A stretch of 64,000 bases of DNA from Spirochaetaceae bacterium (GTDB lineage: Bacteria > Spirochaetota > Leptospiria > Leptospirales > Leptonemataceae), in contig PCBI01000005.1 in the NCBI GenBank assembly GCA_002730875.1, forward strand, positions 806,001 through 870,000, given 5' to 3'. This document shows positions 35,270-43,729 of the stretch, one piece after another. Position 1 is the first letter of the stretch; each line of letters opens with the position of its first letter. Below the pieces are notes generated by a model that had not been told where the DNA came from, searched no databases, and was given only the letters and a program-made list of their open reading frames with translations. The position numbers and the translations under genes were made by a program.

Positions 35270-36721
35270 TCAAGAGGGGAACGTCCATGCCCGGTGAGGA
35301 TTGAGCTCTCTGGCGAAAACAGCATCGTGGCTTACGAAAAGAACGGCTCCCGCGTATTGTCGCAAGGTTTCCAGCAATTCTTCGGTGGCCACCAGGTCCA
35401 GGTTTTGTTCGGGTTCGTCGAGCACCAGAATTCCGGGCTCCAGTATGGCCGCCATGGTAAGCATCACTTTCATTCTTTCGCCACCGCTCAAGGTGCTTGC
35501 GCTCCGCTTGATCGTATCGGCGGGAATCCCGGCATATCCCAGGAGGTTCCTCCAGTCCTTCTGTGCTTGCGGCCCCGGAAAACCACTACCGGGACAACAA
35601 ATCGTCCAGAAATCCATAAGCATTTCTTCCACCGATCGCTCGGTACCGAAATGCTCCAGATTCTGCGGCAAATAGAAGGGAACCGTGCCCAATCGCACCT
35701 TGCCTTTGTAGCGGCGAAGCCCCAGTACCGACTCCAGAAAGGTGCTTTTTCCTGCGCCGTTCTTTCCCTGCAGCCAGACCACTTCGCCTCGTTCCACCTG
35801 CAGATTCAGATCCGGGATGGCCACCGTCGAGAAAGAGCTAGCCTCTTCCTGGTTTTCCCTTGCCCGGGTAGCGCCAAAGTCCAGGCCCAGGTTTTCAACC
35901 ACAAGAGCATGTTTCTTGCCCGGGCCGCAGGGAATGCGAACGATTCCTCCCGGTTCGGACTCAAGAGTCTTGAGCTTTTCATAGGCTTCCTTCTGCTGCC
36001 GTTCCAGGATTCGGGACTTTCGCTCGGTGGCGCCGTTTAGTCGCGCCGCCGTCTTTTCGGCTCGATTCTTTTGCTTATTGATGAAGGAACGCGGAATGTT
36101 CTGCGTTTCATTGTCGGCCACCGCCTTTTTGGTGCGATGACTCTGGCGCTGATTTATCTCTTTGCTTTTCTTTCTGTTCTCGTGCAGGCGATTCCGTAGG
36201 GCTTCCGACTGTCTTCGCCGGGCCTGCCGCTGTCGCTGTCGTTCCATGCGATAGAAATCCAGGTTGCCTCCGTAGGATTCAAGAAAGCCATTTTGTAGAT
36301 GATAGATCCGGTTCGCACCCTGTAGTAAATCCATATCGTGGCTTACAATGAGCCGATACCCCGGAACGGAGCGCAGAAAAGACAGGGCTTTACGGCGAAA
36401 GTCCGTATCCAGGTGTCTGAATGGCTCATCCAATAACAGAATCGACTCCGAATGAAAGCCCAGTTCCATCCATTCCAGCCAGCGAAGCATCTGCTTCTGG
36501 CCTTCGCTCAACGCGGATCCAGGCGGCGACTGCGGCGCATAGATTACGGAGTAGCCGGCCTCCAGGGCTCGTACATTCAGCAAACGAAGCAACGTCGATT
36601 TGCCCGCCCCGTTGGGTCCGGTGAGAACAGTCAGTTCATTGGAGCCCAGGAACAGATCCATATTTTCAAATAGTTCCAGGGAATCACAGATATCCTGCGA
36701 ATTAAGATTCGAATAAAGCAT
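35270..36721 (-). CDS. ABC-F family ATPase (compact first nucleotide domain)
   Basis: 483 residues with two ABC ATPase units and no membrane segments. The first is short: Walker A GPNGAGKST (35-43), Q-loop YAPQ (61-64), signature LSEGQ (71-75) and Walker B ILLLDEP (94-100). The usual helical/arm part is missing. A highly basic coiled linker with many Arg/Lys/Gln residues (about 155-265) corresponds to the P-site tRNA interaction motif region. The second unit has GKNGAGKSTF, LSGGERMKVML and ILVLDEPEQNLDL. ABC-F proteins act on ribosomes, in translation quality control or antibiotic protection. A GGGAGG site lies nine bases upstream, next to a hairpin-forming leader. Confidence 0.85.
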   Translation of the reverse strand: MLYSNLNSQDICDSLELFENMDLFLGSNELTVLTGPNGAGKSTLLRLLNVRALEAGYSVIYAPQSPPGSALSEGQKQMLRWLEWMELGFHSESILLLDEPFRHLDTDFRRKALSFLRSVPGYRLIVSHDMDLLQGANRIYHLQNGFLESYGGNLDFYRMERQRQRQARRRQSEALRNRLHENRKKSKEINQRQSHRTKKAVADNETQNIPRSFINKQKNRAEKTAARLNGATERKSRILERQQKEAYEKLKTLESEPGGIVRIPCGPGKKHALVVENLGLDFGATRARENQEEASSFSTVAIPDLNLQVERGEVVWLQGKNGAGKSTFLESVLGLRRYKGKVRLGTVPFYLPQNLEHFGTERSVEEMLMDFWTICCPGSGFPGPQAQKDWRNLLGYAGIPADTIKRSASTLSGGERMKVMLTMAAILEPGILVLDEPEQNLDLVATEELLETLRQYAGAVLFVSHDAVFARELNPHRAWTFPS

Positions 36722-36722
36722 A

Positions 36723-36788
36723 CTAAACCTCCCGGCAAAAGCCGTGATTACTGTCTGTTGCAGACATTGAGGGAATGGTAAGGTTTAG
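36723..36788 (-). promoter_or_regulatory. Possible attenuator/leader structure of the ABC-F gene
   Basis: CTAAACCT (36723-36730) and AGGTTTAG (36781-36788) form a perfect 8-bp stem that includes the end of the GGGAGG ribosome site. Nested inside is TGTCTG-TTG-CAGACA (36752-36766). The outer stem would hide part of the ribosome site in the minus-strand mRNA. Antibiotic-responsive ABC-F genes are often controlled by such leaders; here that is inference. Confidence 0.4.
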
Positions 36789-36910
36789 CTGCGCATAGAT
36801 AGGTCCGTGGACCTGAGAAGAATAGACGAAAGTTCCCGGGGAAAGTCAACGATTTTTCCCGAGGCTCGGAGCTATTGATTGTAAACCGACTGGTTCGAAG
36901 CCTTTGCTCG

Positions 36911-36930
36911 GGTTGCCACCGGTGGCAACC
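36911..36930. promoter_or_regulatory. Perfect 20-bp palindrome, likely regulator binding site
   Basis: GGTTGCCACC is followed directly by GGTGGCAACC, an exact 20-bp palindrome with no loop. Perfect uninterrupted palindromes of this length in a divergent promoter gap usually bind a dimeric repressor. It is 120 bases upstream of the lipoprotein start and 190 from the ABC-F start; the regulator is unknown. Confidence 0.5.
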
Positions 36931-37050
36931 GATCGCCTGGGAAGGCCTTTTGCGCTAGACTGCGGGCTCGTTGTTACTACCACCGGCATTTCAATTCTGG
37001 CCTAATTTGCTTTACAGAGCCGGGATGGGAATCACCCTGCGGGAAGCCGA

Positions 37051-37725
37051 ATGAAAATCGCATCCAAGATTCCACTGGTATTGGTGAAAAGCCTTACGTC
37101 CCGTACATTTCTGAAATCCTCCCTGGTGACGCTACTAATCCTGGTATCCGTCCAATGCGGGAGCCCTCCCATGCCGAGCCCAGAAGCCGAAAGTATGAAA
37201 GAGTGTTTGCAGCAGTGGCACCTGGAACGTCACAATAGCCCCTGGCGTCGCGTTTCCGCTGAATCGGACGGAGCGATTGCGTTGATTCGGGATCTGACCG
37301 GGATGAAGCCCGTTCCCGGTTTGCACGCGTATGCAATAGCGCCGGCCGGCCCGCTTCTTGCTCTGGACGAAGAGGGGGACCGTCTGGTGGCCAATGGCTA
37401 TGTCTTTGAGAGTTTGCGCCGGGTGGATGCTACAAGTGTGACCGGGCCAGAAGCCGTTGGTATCTTAAGCGACCTCGGCCTTGAGTCGATTTCAGGACAG
37501 AGGATGGTATCCTTCCTTCTGGAAAGCGAAATCATTCAAACCTATGCGCATATGGAATCTACGCTGTGTCTGATAGAACAGGCTGATACCGATGACATTT
37601 ATCGAGCTGATCTCAAAGGAAGTCATATCTACTTTACGAATGAAAGAAATGAAGCTCCTCTTTCGTTTTCGATTCTCATCAATAGAGGTAACGGCGAAAT
37701 TCAGGTACTTCCCCGCGACATTTAA
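37051..37725 (+). CDS. Putative lipoprotein, unknown function
   Basis: 224 residues behind a GGGAAG site. The N-terminus is long (35 residues, basic then hydrophobic) and ends LVSVQC with Cys36 as the likely lipidation site, a spirochaetal-type lipobox. The mature part begins with a Pro/Ser-rich stretch and contains ECLQQWHLERHNSPW and two Val/Leu-rich strands. I recognise no domain. The C-terminus (ILINRGNGEIQVLPRD) is strand-like. It is downstream of the 20-bp palindrome. No co-transcribed neighbour is seen on its strand. Confidence 0.7.
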   Translation: MKIASKIPLVLVKSLTSRTFLKSSLVTLLILVSVQCGSPPMPSPEAESMKECLQQWHLERHNSPWRRVSAESDGAIALIRDLTGMKPVPGLHAYAIAPAGPLLALDEEGDRLVANGYVFESLRRVDATSVTGPEAVGILSDLGLESISGQRMVSFLLESEIIQTYAHMESTLCLIEQADTDDIYRADLKGSHIYFTNERNEAPLSFSILINRGNGEIQVLPRDI

Positions 37726-37901
37726 TCGGAGATTTCGACGAGCGGAACGGGAACAAGGAACGGCCGGCTCGCCTGAAGCATCATGAATTATCTCGGGTCA
37801 TTTGATCGGGATCTTCACCAGACCTTTTCCGATACGAGACCGGTAGTGTAGCCAGCGTGCCGCGAGGGCTATGCCCACCGGTTGCCCGCGAGGCGACTCA
37901 T

Positions 37902-37980
37902 CAACAAAGCGACTCGGAAGCGAAGCGATTCGTCAACAAAGCGACTCGGAAGCGAAGCGATTCGTCAACGAAGCCGCTCG
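37902..37980. repeat. Tandem repeat, 32-bp unit, two exact copies plus partials
   Basis: The unit begins CAACAAAGCGACTCGG and ends GCGATTCGT. Copy one is 37902-37933, copy two 37934-37965, and a degraded third starts at 37966 (CAACGAAGCCGCTCG). A partial copy precedes the first (GGCGACTCAT from 37892). The unit itself contains the inverted halves GCGACTCG and GCGATTCG. Confidence 0.85.
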
Positions 37981-38014
37981 TCGTTGCAAAGATCCTGCTG
38001 CGCCCGAAAAAAGG

Positions 38015-38039
38015 AAAAGCCCGGCCAGGCCGGGCTTTT
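38015..38039. terminator. Strong bidirectional Rho-independent terminator
   Basis: AAAAGCCCGGCC (38015-38026) and GGCCGGGCTTTT (38028-38039) are exact reverse complements around a single A. The stem is GC-rich, with A/T runs on each flank, so it should stop transcription from both the lipoprotein gene and the 3-hydroxyacyl-CoA dehydrogenase gene. Confidence 0.88.
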
Positions 38040-38126
38040 GTTTGAACAAATTCCAAACTTCGCAGATGGGAACCCTTTGTTTGTGAAAGCTACGGTTTTT
38101 CGGTTCCGTAGATCCGCCACTGCGAA

Positions 38127-39434
38127 TCAGGATCCGCGGAATAGCTGGCGATAATCCAGCTTATGCTGCAGCTTATACACAGGCGATCCGGAAAGGGAGT
38201 TCAGATGCTCCGGTACCGGAATGCCAGCCTTATCGATGAACTTTTTGGTTTCATCGGCGCCACCCAGTAGGTCCACCCAGGCGGACGGTGGTACCCAGTT
38301 AAAACCGAATCCCATGGCTCCATCCACCCCGTCTTGATCGGTTACGTCCGGGATCAGCGAGTAAGAATAGGAGATATAGCGAGCAATGAATCGACGAACC
38401 AGGTCCGCCTCTTCGCTCTTATCGGTTTTTAACAGATCCGCGAAGTGGAAATACTGCGATTCGTGAATCAGGGCGGCAGCCTTCTTCTTGAAAGACAGGT
38501 CCAGCTTAGGTAGTTCTTCGTAGTTGCCGGTCTTGATGTCGTAAACCTTCTTAAGGCTCTTGCCATCCGCGGTCTTTTCGCGCATGTAGAGGCCTTTACC
38601 CTTCTTATTTCCCAGAGCGCCCTGATCAATTAGCTTCTGCATGTAGCCAGGCATCTTGAAGGTTTCATGCGCTGCATCTTTTGTGTTTTCGTAGATGTTG
38701 TCTACAATCGCCTTGTGCACATCCAGTCCCACCAGGTCGGCGGTGGCCAGAGGGGCCATGGCACGTCCGGTATAGCCAGAAAGTAGCTGATCCACCAGGT
38801 GGATTCCGCCTTTGTCGGCCATTTTCTCTGCGTAAATGGCGGCTTCGTTCATGAACTGGAAACCAATTCGGTTACCGGCGAAGCCAGGTCGGTCGTTGGC
38901 GATAATTACGTGACGATGGAGTTTATTTTCCAGGTAATTGGCCAGTTCCTTTGTGTAGGCTTCATCGTTCTTTGGATGAACGATTAGCTCGCAAAGTACC
39001 AGCTTGTAAGGAGGATTGAAGAAGTGAGTGCCGTAGTAGTGCTTCTGTCCGTCTTCGTCCAGATGCGATGCCAATCGCTCAATGGAAAGACCGGAGCTTA
39101 CTGTGGACACCAGGGTTCCAGGCTTTCGAGCCGCTGCAATTCGCTTCATCAGGGGCTCTTTTACTTCATAGGTTTCGGCTACCAGTTCGAATACCCAGTC
39201 CGATTCGGACACTGCCTTTTCCAGGTCATCGTCATAGGTGCCCGGGATCAGCTTATCGGTAAATACGCCGGAGCGCACAGATGCCACTGCTGTTTGGATT
39301 CCCTCTTTTGCCTTATCCAGGGTTCGGGCCAGCATGTACACTTTGGCGCCTCCGAAGGCAGCTACAATGGCGGCGCTGTTTGCGCCCATGGTTCCGTTTG
39401 CACCCAGGACCGTTACTGTCTTAAAATCCTTCAT
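38127..39434 (-). CDS. 3-hydroxyacyl-CoA dehydrogenase family protein
   Basis: 435 residues. The NAD-binding start is [19 protein letters not shown] (about 7-25); the second glycine of GxGxxG is Asn. It continues with [34 protein letters not shown] and [20 protein letters not shown], which carries the catalytic His. [13 protein letters not shown] marks the start of the C-terminal helical domain, followed by [17 protein letters not shown]. It oxidises L-3-hydroxyacyl-CoA in fatty-acid beta-oxidation. The N-terminal enoyl-CoA hydratase part of FadB is absent. The carboxy-terminal domain is duplicated in character. It stands alone on its strand between terminator and divergent gene. Confidence 0.88.
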   Translation of the reverse strand: MKDFKTVTVLGANGTMGANSAAIVAAFGGAKVYMLARTLDKAKEGIQTAVASVRSGVFTDKLIPGTYDDDLEKAVSESDWVFELVAETYEVKEPLMKRIAAARKPGTLVSTVSSGLSIERLASHLDEDGQKHYYGTHFFNPPYKLVLCELIVHPKNDEAYTKELANYLENKLHRHVIIANDRPGFAGNRIGFQFMNEAAIYAEKMADKGGIHLVDQLLSGYTGRAMAPLATADLVGLDVHKAIVDNIYENTKDAAHETFKMPGYMQKLIDQGALGNKKGKGLYMREKTADGKSLKKVYDIKTGNYEELPKLDLSFKKKAAALIHESQYFHFADLLKTDKSEEADLVRRFIARYISYSYSLIPDVTDQDGVDGAMGFGFNWVPPSAWVDLLGGADETKKFIDKAGIPVPEHLNSLSGSPVYKLQHKLDYRQLFRGS

Positions 39435-39641
39435 AGCGATTCTCTTTCTCCTGGCGCCACTGCCTCCGGCAGAAAGCGCGAATTTATGATTCCGGGCCCT
39501 GCGGGCCTCCCGCTTACCTGAAACAATCCGGTAAACGCCCCTGAGATCCGGGGCCTGGACAGCTTCCGGTGACGGGTTTCAGAGTCAAATCCTTTGGATT
39601 AGCACTTTACCCCGGTTTCAGCCATGGCAGGGTGGCCGGCA

Positions 39642-40028
39642 ATGTTTCACAGGGACTACATCCTGCGATTGATCCAGGAATTCAGCGTCTTTTTGGCCCG
39701 GCTTGCCGGCCTCAAGGATCGCAACGACCCTGAAGTGATCTTTCTGGAACTGGAGCGATCGTTCCGGCAGTTTCTGGGTTACGATTCGCCCCTTCTGGAA
39801 AGCCTGGGCGCCGAAGGAGCGCTTTCTGTGCTTTCCGCTGCCGATGGCGGCAACCCGGACCGGCTGGCCATGGCCGCTATTTTGTTTCGAGAGAAATCGA
39901 AGAATTACTCGGTATACGGGGATGAAGGAAAAGCCGTGAAATGTATGCAGATGTCTGATCGATTCAAAGCGGCCATAGGGAACCGAACTGTATCAGAAGA
40001 GATCAGGAAGGTCCTGCAGACCGAATGA
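39642..40028 (+). CDS. DUF6483-like small cytoplasmic protein
   Basis: 128 residues from ATG 39642, behind an AGGGTGG site; an ATG at 39624 would add six residues. The start FHRDYILRLIQEFSVFLARL is typical of a family of small helical proteins (DUF6483-like) found in Firmicutes and spirochaetes. The rest is helical, with a KNYSVYGDEGKAVKCMQMSDRF segment resembling a TPR-type repeat. No function is known. It has no operon partners and converges with the envelope protein gene ending at 40256. Confidence 0.6.
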   Translation: MFHRDYILRLIQEFSVFLARLAGLKDRNDPEVIFLELERSFRQFLGYDSPLLESLGAEGALSVLSAADGGNPDRLAMAAILFREKSKNYSVYGDEGKAVKCMQMSDRFKAAIGNRTVSEEIRKVLQTE

Positions 40029-40255
40029 TAGCACTCGACGGGTCTAATGAGCTACCGGCGCACCCCGGAGGCACCTGCTCCTGCCGTTTCTTAATTGGAC
40101 GTGGACCGTGTTTTAGAACACCTGATCCAAAAAGGGATGGGGCCCTAAAACCTATCCACCAGAAGCAATCCGGGCGCAGCGACCAAAGCGAAGTCGCGCA
40201 ACGGAGGCCGCCCACCAGGGACTCGGGCTCCTCCCGAACGTTGTGTTGAGCAGTC

Positions 40256-41815
40256 CTATTGGAGGTCCAATAGATATTCGGCGCCAAAGCTGATTCGGGC
40301 ATGGTGGTCTCTCAGTCCTCCCAGCTTCAGATTCTGATTAAAGTCCTGCAGCAAGAAATAGGTCTGCAGTGGGTCAAATCCGCCAAAATTCTGGGCCACG
40401 TTTGAGTTACTGACATTGGCCAGGCCAGTCTGACCGGCCAGCCCGATGTACACCCTCCATCCAGGGAATACCTGGTAGTACAGGGTGGATTCCAGAGAAG
40501 TTCCTTCGTAGAATATTTCCGGATCGACTTTAAAGGTTTGCTGCCCTTGATAGATGCCGGTTACGTTGAAAACATTTGCCCGGGAGTCTGATATGGCTGA
40601 TCCTTGAAGCTGCACGGCTCCGGCCCGCACCTTCCACTGAAAGTTCTGACCCAGCAGCTGGAAGTCATAGAGTACTTCCAGACTGCCGCGCACTCCCCGT
40701 AGCCACATTCTGTTGGATGTGCTTCCGAAATTTATCGAGTCCAGCGCGGAAGTCTGAAAGTTGAACGAGGTTCTGTCGTTGTTAGATCTTGTAAACTGAC
40801 CAATGTATTCCGCTACTGGCCGGACCTCCAGGAATTCGTTCGAGTAGACAGTGAATCCCAGCGCGAAGGAATGCTCCACCCGGCTCAGGTCCCGGGCATA
40901 ATCCAGGTCCAAAAAGAATGAGTCCGTAGGCAATCCGGTGAGATCATCCGTAGTGGTTCCCATTTCATATGTGGCCCGACTGTACGCGCTTTCCAGTCTT
41001 CGAGAGGACAGTCGCACCATGAACCGGTCGTAGAAATACTCGATTTCGCCTCCATAGGAAGCGCCGTCCAGATAGGAGGCCGGAGAGGATGTGATGGATT
41101 TGTTACTCTGTAAGCCTCTCAAGCCATTGAATTGCTCCGCATAGGGCACAAAGGCCGGTCGTACGCGGCCGCCTCCTCCATCCAGTCTAAAGCGAATTTC
41201 GTGCCGGTTTACTTCCTCGCCAATGATAGTACGCAACAGCCCGTCGGTCCAGGAGGTCTGCTCTATCTGGTTTTGCTGATTTCTTCGCTCCTGCTCTCTT
41301 CTTTCAGCCTCCTCACGTGCCTTGCGCTCTTCCTCTTCCCGGGCTTTGCGCTCTGTTTCCTCTCTTGTCTGTTGCTCTTTCTGCTCTTCTTCGATCTGAT
41401 TCAGAATTTCCTGTTGTCGCTTCTCTTCCTGACGGCGCTGTTCTTCCAAACGCTTCCGGCGTTCTTCTTCGATCCGCTTTTGACGTTCGGCTTCTTCTCG
41501 TTTGCGCTGCTCTTCCAGGCGCTTCTGACGCTCTTCTTCCTGTTTTCTACGCTCATCTTCGGCGTCGTCGCCGTAGTTATTGTTATAGAGAATTCGCGCA
41601 ATGCCGGACTTCTGGATTACTCTTCTTCGATTTCCAGAAACGATTACAATGCTGGCCTGGTTTTGTTGAATAATGCGACCATTGATCTGAGTGCCGTCGC
41701 GAAGCAATACGGTGTCTGCCAGAAGGGATAGCGGCAGAAATACCAGAAGCAGTAGGATTGGAAGAATCCCTGGACAATGCTTTCGTTTGCCAGGTATTGA
41801 TATGAGTCTTTTCAT
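40256..41815 (-). CDS. Outer-membrane-type protein with SmrA-like start, long charged coiled coil and C-terminal barrel
   Basis: 519 residues. The signal peptide (about 1-33) is followed by DTVLLRDGTQINGRIIQQNQ, a small beta unit common in spirochaete envelope proteins. Next is a highly charged coiled coil of about 110 residues rich in Glu/Arg/Lys/Gln (about 85-195). The rest is alternating strands with aromatic residues, from about 220 to a final AEYLLDLQ, consistent with a beta-barrel. It probably spans the outer membrane with the coiled coil in the periplasm. The strands carry YFYDRFMVRLSSRRLES and similar turns. A TPR protein gene lies just upstream on the same strand with a 15-base gap. 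Confidence 0.65.
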   Translation of the reverse strand: MKRLISIPGKRKHCPGILPILLLLVFLPLSLLADTVLLRDGTQINGRIIQQNQASIVIVSGNRRRVIQKSGIARILYNNNYGDDAEDERRKQEEERQKRLEEQRKREEAERQKRIEEERRKRLEEQRRQEEKRQQEILNQIEEEQKEQQTREETERKAREEEERKAREEAERREQERRNQQNQIEQTSWTDGLLRTIIGEEVNRHEIRFRLDGGGGRVRPAFVPYAEQFNGLRGLQSNKSITSSPASYLDGASYGGEIEYFYDRFMVRLSSRRLESAYSRATYEMGTTTDDLTGLPTDSFFLDLDYARDLSRVEHSFALGFTVYSNEFLEVRPVAEYIGQFTRSNNDRTSFNFQTSALDSINFGSTSNRMWLRGVRGSLEVLYDFQLLGQNFQWKVRAGAVQLQGSAISDSRANVFNVTGIYQGQQTFKVDPEIFYEGTSLESTLYYQVFPGWRVYIGLAGQTGLANVSNSNVAQNFGGFDPLQTYFLLQDFNQNLKLGGLRDHHARISFGAEYLLDLQ

Positions 41816-41830
41816 TGCACTTAGCCCGTA

Positions 41831-42955
41831 TTAATCCGAGATCGCCTGGGCTTTCGCAAGCCTTTGCAGCACTTCTCTTTGTTTTTCCAGGTCTTTCCGA
41901 CTATTCTCCAGAAAGAACGGGGCCGAGGGGTTGGCCAGTAATATATTTAATTGCTCCAGAGCCCGGCGATAGTCCCGGGAATCCCTGTAGATTTTTGCCA
42001 GATAATAATGAAGCGAAAGATCGTAGTCCTGTCTACGTTCGCCGGTCAACGATTCTGTGGGAATGCTTTCCAGAAGCACTCGGGCTCGCAGTCGGTCGCC
42101 GGATTGCAAATGTAGCCGGGCCATACCAATCTTCATTCTCGAGTCCGCAGGAAAATCCCGCAATCCCTGTTTCAAATAGATCTCCGCCTGTGGTCGCCTA
42201 TCGGTTTCAAGATAATAGATGCCCAGGGCATAAATGGCATCCGGGCGCAATGGCGCTTTTTCGTGGGCCTTCTTGTAGTAGTGAACCACACAGCGATGTT
42301 CCTGCAGTTCCTCGCAGGCTTTTCCAATGTTCAGGTAAGGCCCGGGATCGTCCGGTATTAAACCGCTTGCTCGTTCGAACAATCGTATGGCCTCTTCGAA
42401 ATCTCGCTGTAGCAAATTGAGTCTGGCCGAATTATACAGAAACGGGTAGAACTGAGGATCTGCTTTCAACCCGGCTTCAAACCGTTCCAGAGCAAGGGAT
42501 TGGTTCTCGTCATTGGATGGATCTCGAATGAACTCCTGTATGGTTTCGTTGTTGAAGCGGGCCACACTGTTGAAAGTATTTCCCTGCCATTCAATGGGCG
42601 AGCTACCCTCCGGACCAGGTCCCTGGAAATCCTTGCCGGCGCATACCAGGAAGTCCTGTGCATTTCTGAGGAACGTGCCCTCCGGGGTCGGATTCCCGGG
42701 AAGGGGACTGCCGTTTTCTGGTAGCAAAAGATCCGGAAATGACTCCGGAGACTGGGCTCCCAGTGGTACCATGAAGATTAGGGCGAAGACCAGCGCCGGA
42801 ATTTGCGCGTAGCGGGTTTGCCAGTGCCAGAAGCCAGTAGCTGACCGCGCGCTGGCAGGATGCCCGGTTTGATTCGACGTCCGGGAAACGGGGAAAATCG
42901 GGAGCTTCGGGCCCGGATTCTGCCACCAGCGATTTGCTGAAGCGCACATATCCAA
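41831..42955 (-). CDS. Exported TPR-repeat protein
   Basis: 374 residues. The membrane/signal segment (IPALVFALIFMVPLGAQS, about 52-69) is preceded by roughly 50 polar residues, so either the true start lies later at an unusual codon or the protein has a long leader. From about 150 to 370 there are TPR-like units: ALERFEAGLKADPQFYPFLY, AIRLFERASGLIPDDPGPY, VVHYYKKAHEKAPLRPDAIY and AEIYLKQGLRDFPADSR. TPR proteins scaffold complexes, and this one probably works with the envelope barrel protein that follows it on the same strand. Confidence 0.65.
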   Translation of the reverse strand: MDMCASANRWWQNPGPKLPIFPVSRTSNQTGHPASARSATGFWHWQTRYAQIPALVFALIFMVPLGAQSPESFPDLLLPENGSPLPGNPTPEGTFLRNAQDFLVCAGKDFQGPGPEGSSPIEWQGNTFNSVARFNNETIQEFIRDPSNDENQSLALERFEAGLKADPQFYPFLYNSARLNLLQRDFEEAIRLFERASGLIPDDPGPYLNIGKACEELQEHRCVVHYYKKAHEKAPLRPDAIYALGIYYLETDRRPQAEIYLKQGLRDFPADSRMKIGMARLHLQSGDRLRARVLLESIPTESLTGERRQDYDLSLHYYLAKIYRDSRDYRRALEQLNILLANPSAPFFLENSRKDLEKQREVLQRLAKAQAISD

Positions 42956-43166
42956 GTTATCGGACGATTCTGGCGGACACTTTGTTTAACTTTATCGGCT
43001 CTGAACCCGCGATACTCGCGCTCGACTGGTAGGGCCGCAACGGTCCGTTTAGTCTGTTCAATGCAGGTAAGGCGCCCGGTGGCTATAGCCGGTTCATGGG
43101 AATTCAGCGCCCTTCGCCGCCGCTGTAGTTTGTGGGGTCGGGTTTCGGTCCGTTAGGAAGGCAGGG

Positions 43167-43703
43167 TCAGGTATCCAATTCTAGAATATCCTGCAAAAAG
43201 AAAGCCGCCAGGTCATGCCTGCCGGTCATTCCGGCCTTATCGTACAGAGCCTGGCTTTGATTTCGAACGGTCTTCTCTTTCTTGTCCAGCTGTGCTGCAA
43301 TCTCCTTAAAGCTGTACCCCTGTATAAGCTTTTCCGCTACCTGGATCTCACCCGGTGTAAAGCCCCAGCGCTGAAACTGGTCCTGAACAGCATTTCTGTA
43401 GTCCTGCATCAATCCCCGGTTTTTCTGTCGGAATCGGTCCAGTTCTTCACGTACCTCTGTCAGTTCCTGGGCGGCCCGGCTGAACTCCTGATCCGCAGAG
43501 CTTCTCATGGCCAGTATGATCACAGCCATTCCCAGAAGGAAGACGCCTTCCAGCACGGCATGCGCGGTTACCCGTCCCTCTTCCTTGAGATGGTGGGCAA
43601 TATCGTAAACAGTAAATATCGAAATCAGTACTGCGATGATCAGACCAATTCTTCGCAGGGTTCTTTGAACATCGGATTGCAGCCATCGGGACAAATGACC
43701 CAT
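43167..43703 (-). CDS. Membrane-bound LuxR-type transcriptional regulator
   Basis: 178 residues from ATG 43703, with a GGAG site nine bases upstream; a longer frame from 43805 overlaps the divergent gene and I reject it. Two hydrophobic helices (about 15-35 and 48-65) anchor it in the membrane, followed by a coiled linker. The C-terminal HTH (about 118-172) reads FTPGEIQVAEKLIQGYSFKEIAAQLDK and KEKTVRNQSQALYDKAGMTG, typical of the LuxR/GerE fold. It lacks a response-regulator domain. It is divergent from the TolC-RND pair, which it may control. Confidence 0.75.
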   Translation of the reverse strand: MGHLSRWLQSDVQRTLRRIGLIIAVLISIFTVYDIAHHLKEEGRVTAHAVLEGVFLLGMAVIILAMRSSADQEFSRAAQELTEVREELDRFRQKNRGLMQDYRNAVQDQFQRWGFTPGEIQVAEKLIQGYSFKEIAAQLDKKEKTVRNQSQALYDKAGMTGRHDLAAFFLQDILELDT

Positions 43704-43729
43704 TGCAAATTCTCCAAAACTAGTGTTAA

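Larger units (their letters stand above)
36722..37050. other. Divergent gap with leader hairpins and a 20-bp palindrome
   Basis: This gap holds two separate structured elements, described at 36723-36788 and 36911-36930, plus a small dyad AGGTCC/GGACCT at 36804-36820. It serves as 5' region for both the ABC-F gene (minus) and the lipoprotein gene (plus). No coding frame with a ribosome site was found. Confidence 0.6.
37726..38126. other. Intergenic gap with tandem repeats and a strong bidirectional terminator
   Basis: This gap lies between converging genes (the plus-strand lipoprotein and minus-strand 3-hydroxyacyl-CoA dehydrogenase). It holds a 32-bp tandem repeat (37902-37980) and the terminator at 38015-38039. 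Open frames across it are translated repeat and I reject them. Confidence 0.6.

Noticed and set aside
34613-36040. Long plus-strand ORF opposite ldhA and the ABC-F gene
   Set aside because: It is antisense to two clear genes; its length reflects the codon bias of the other strand.
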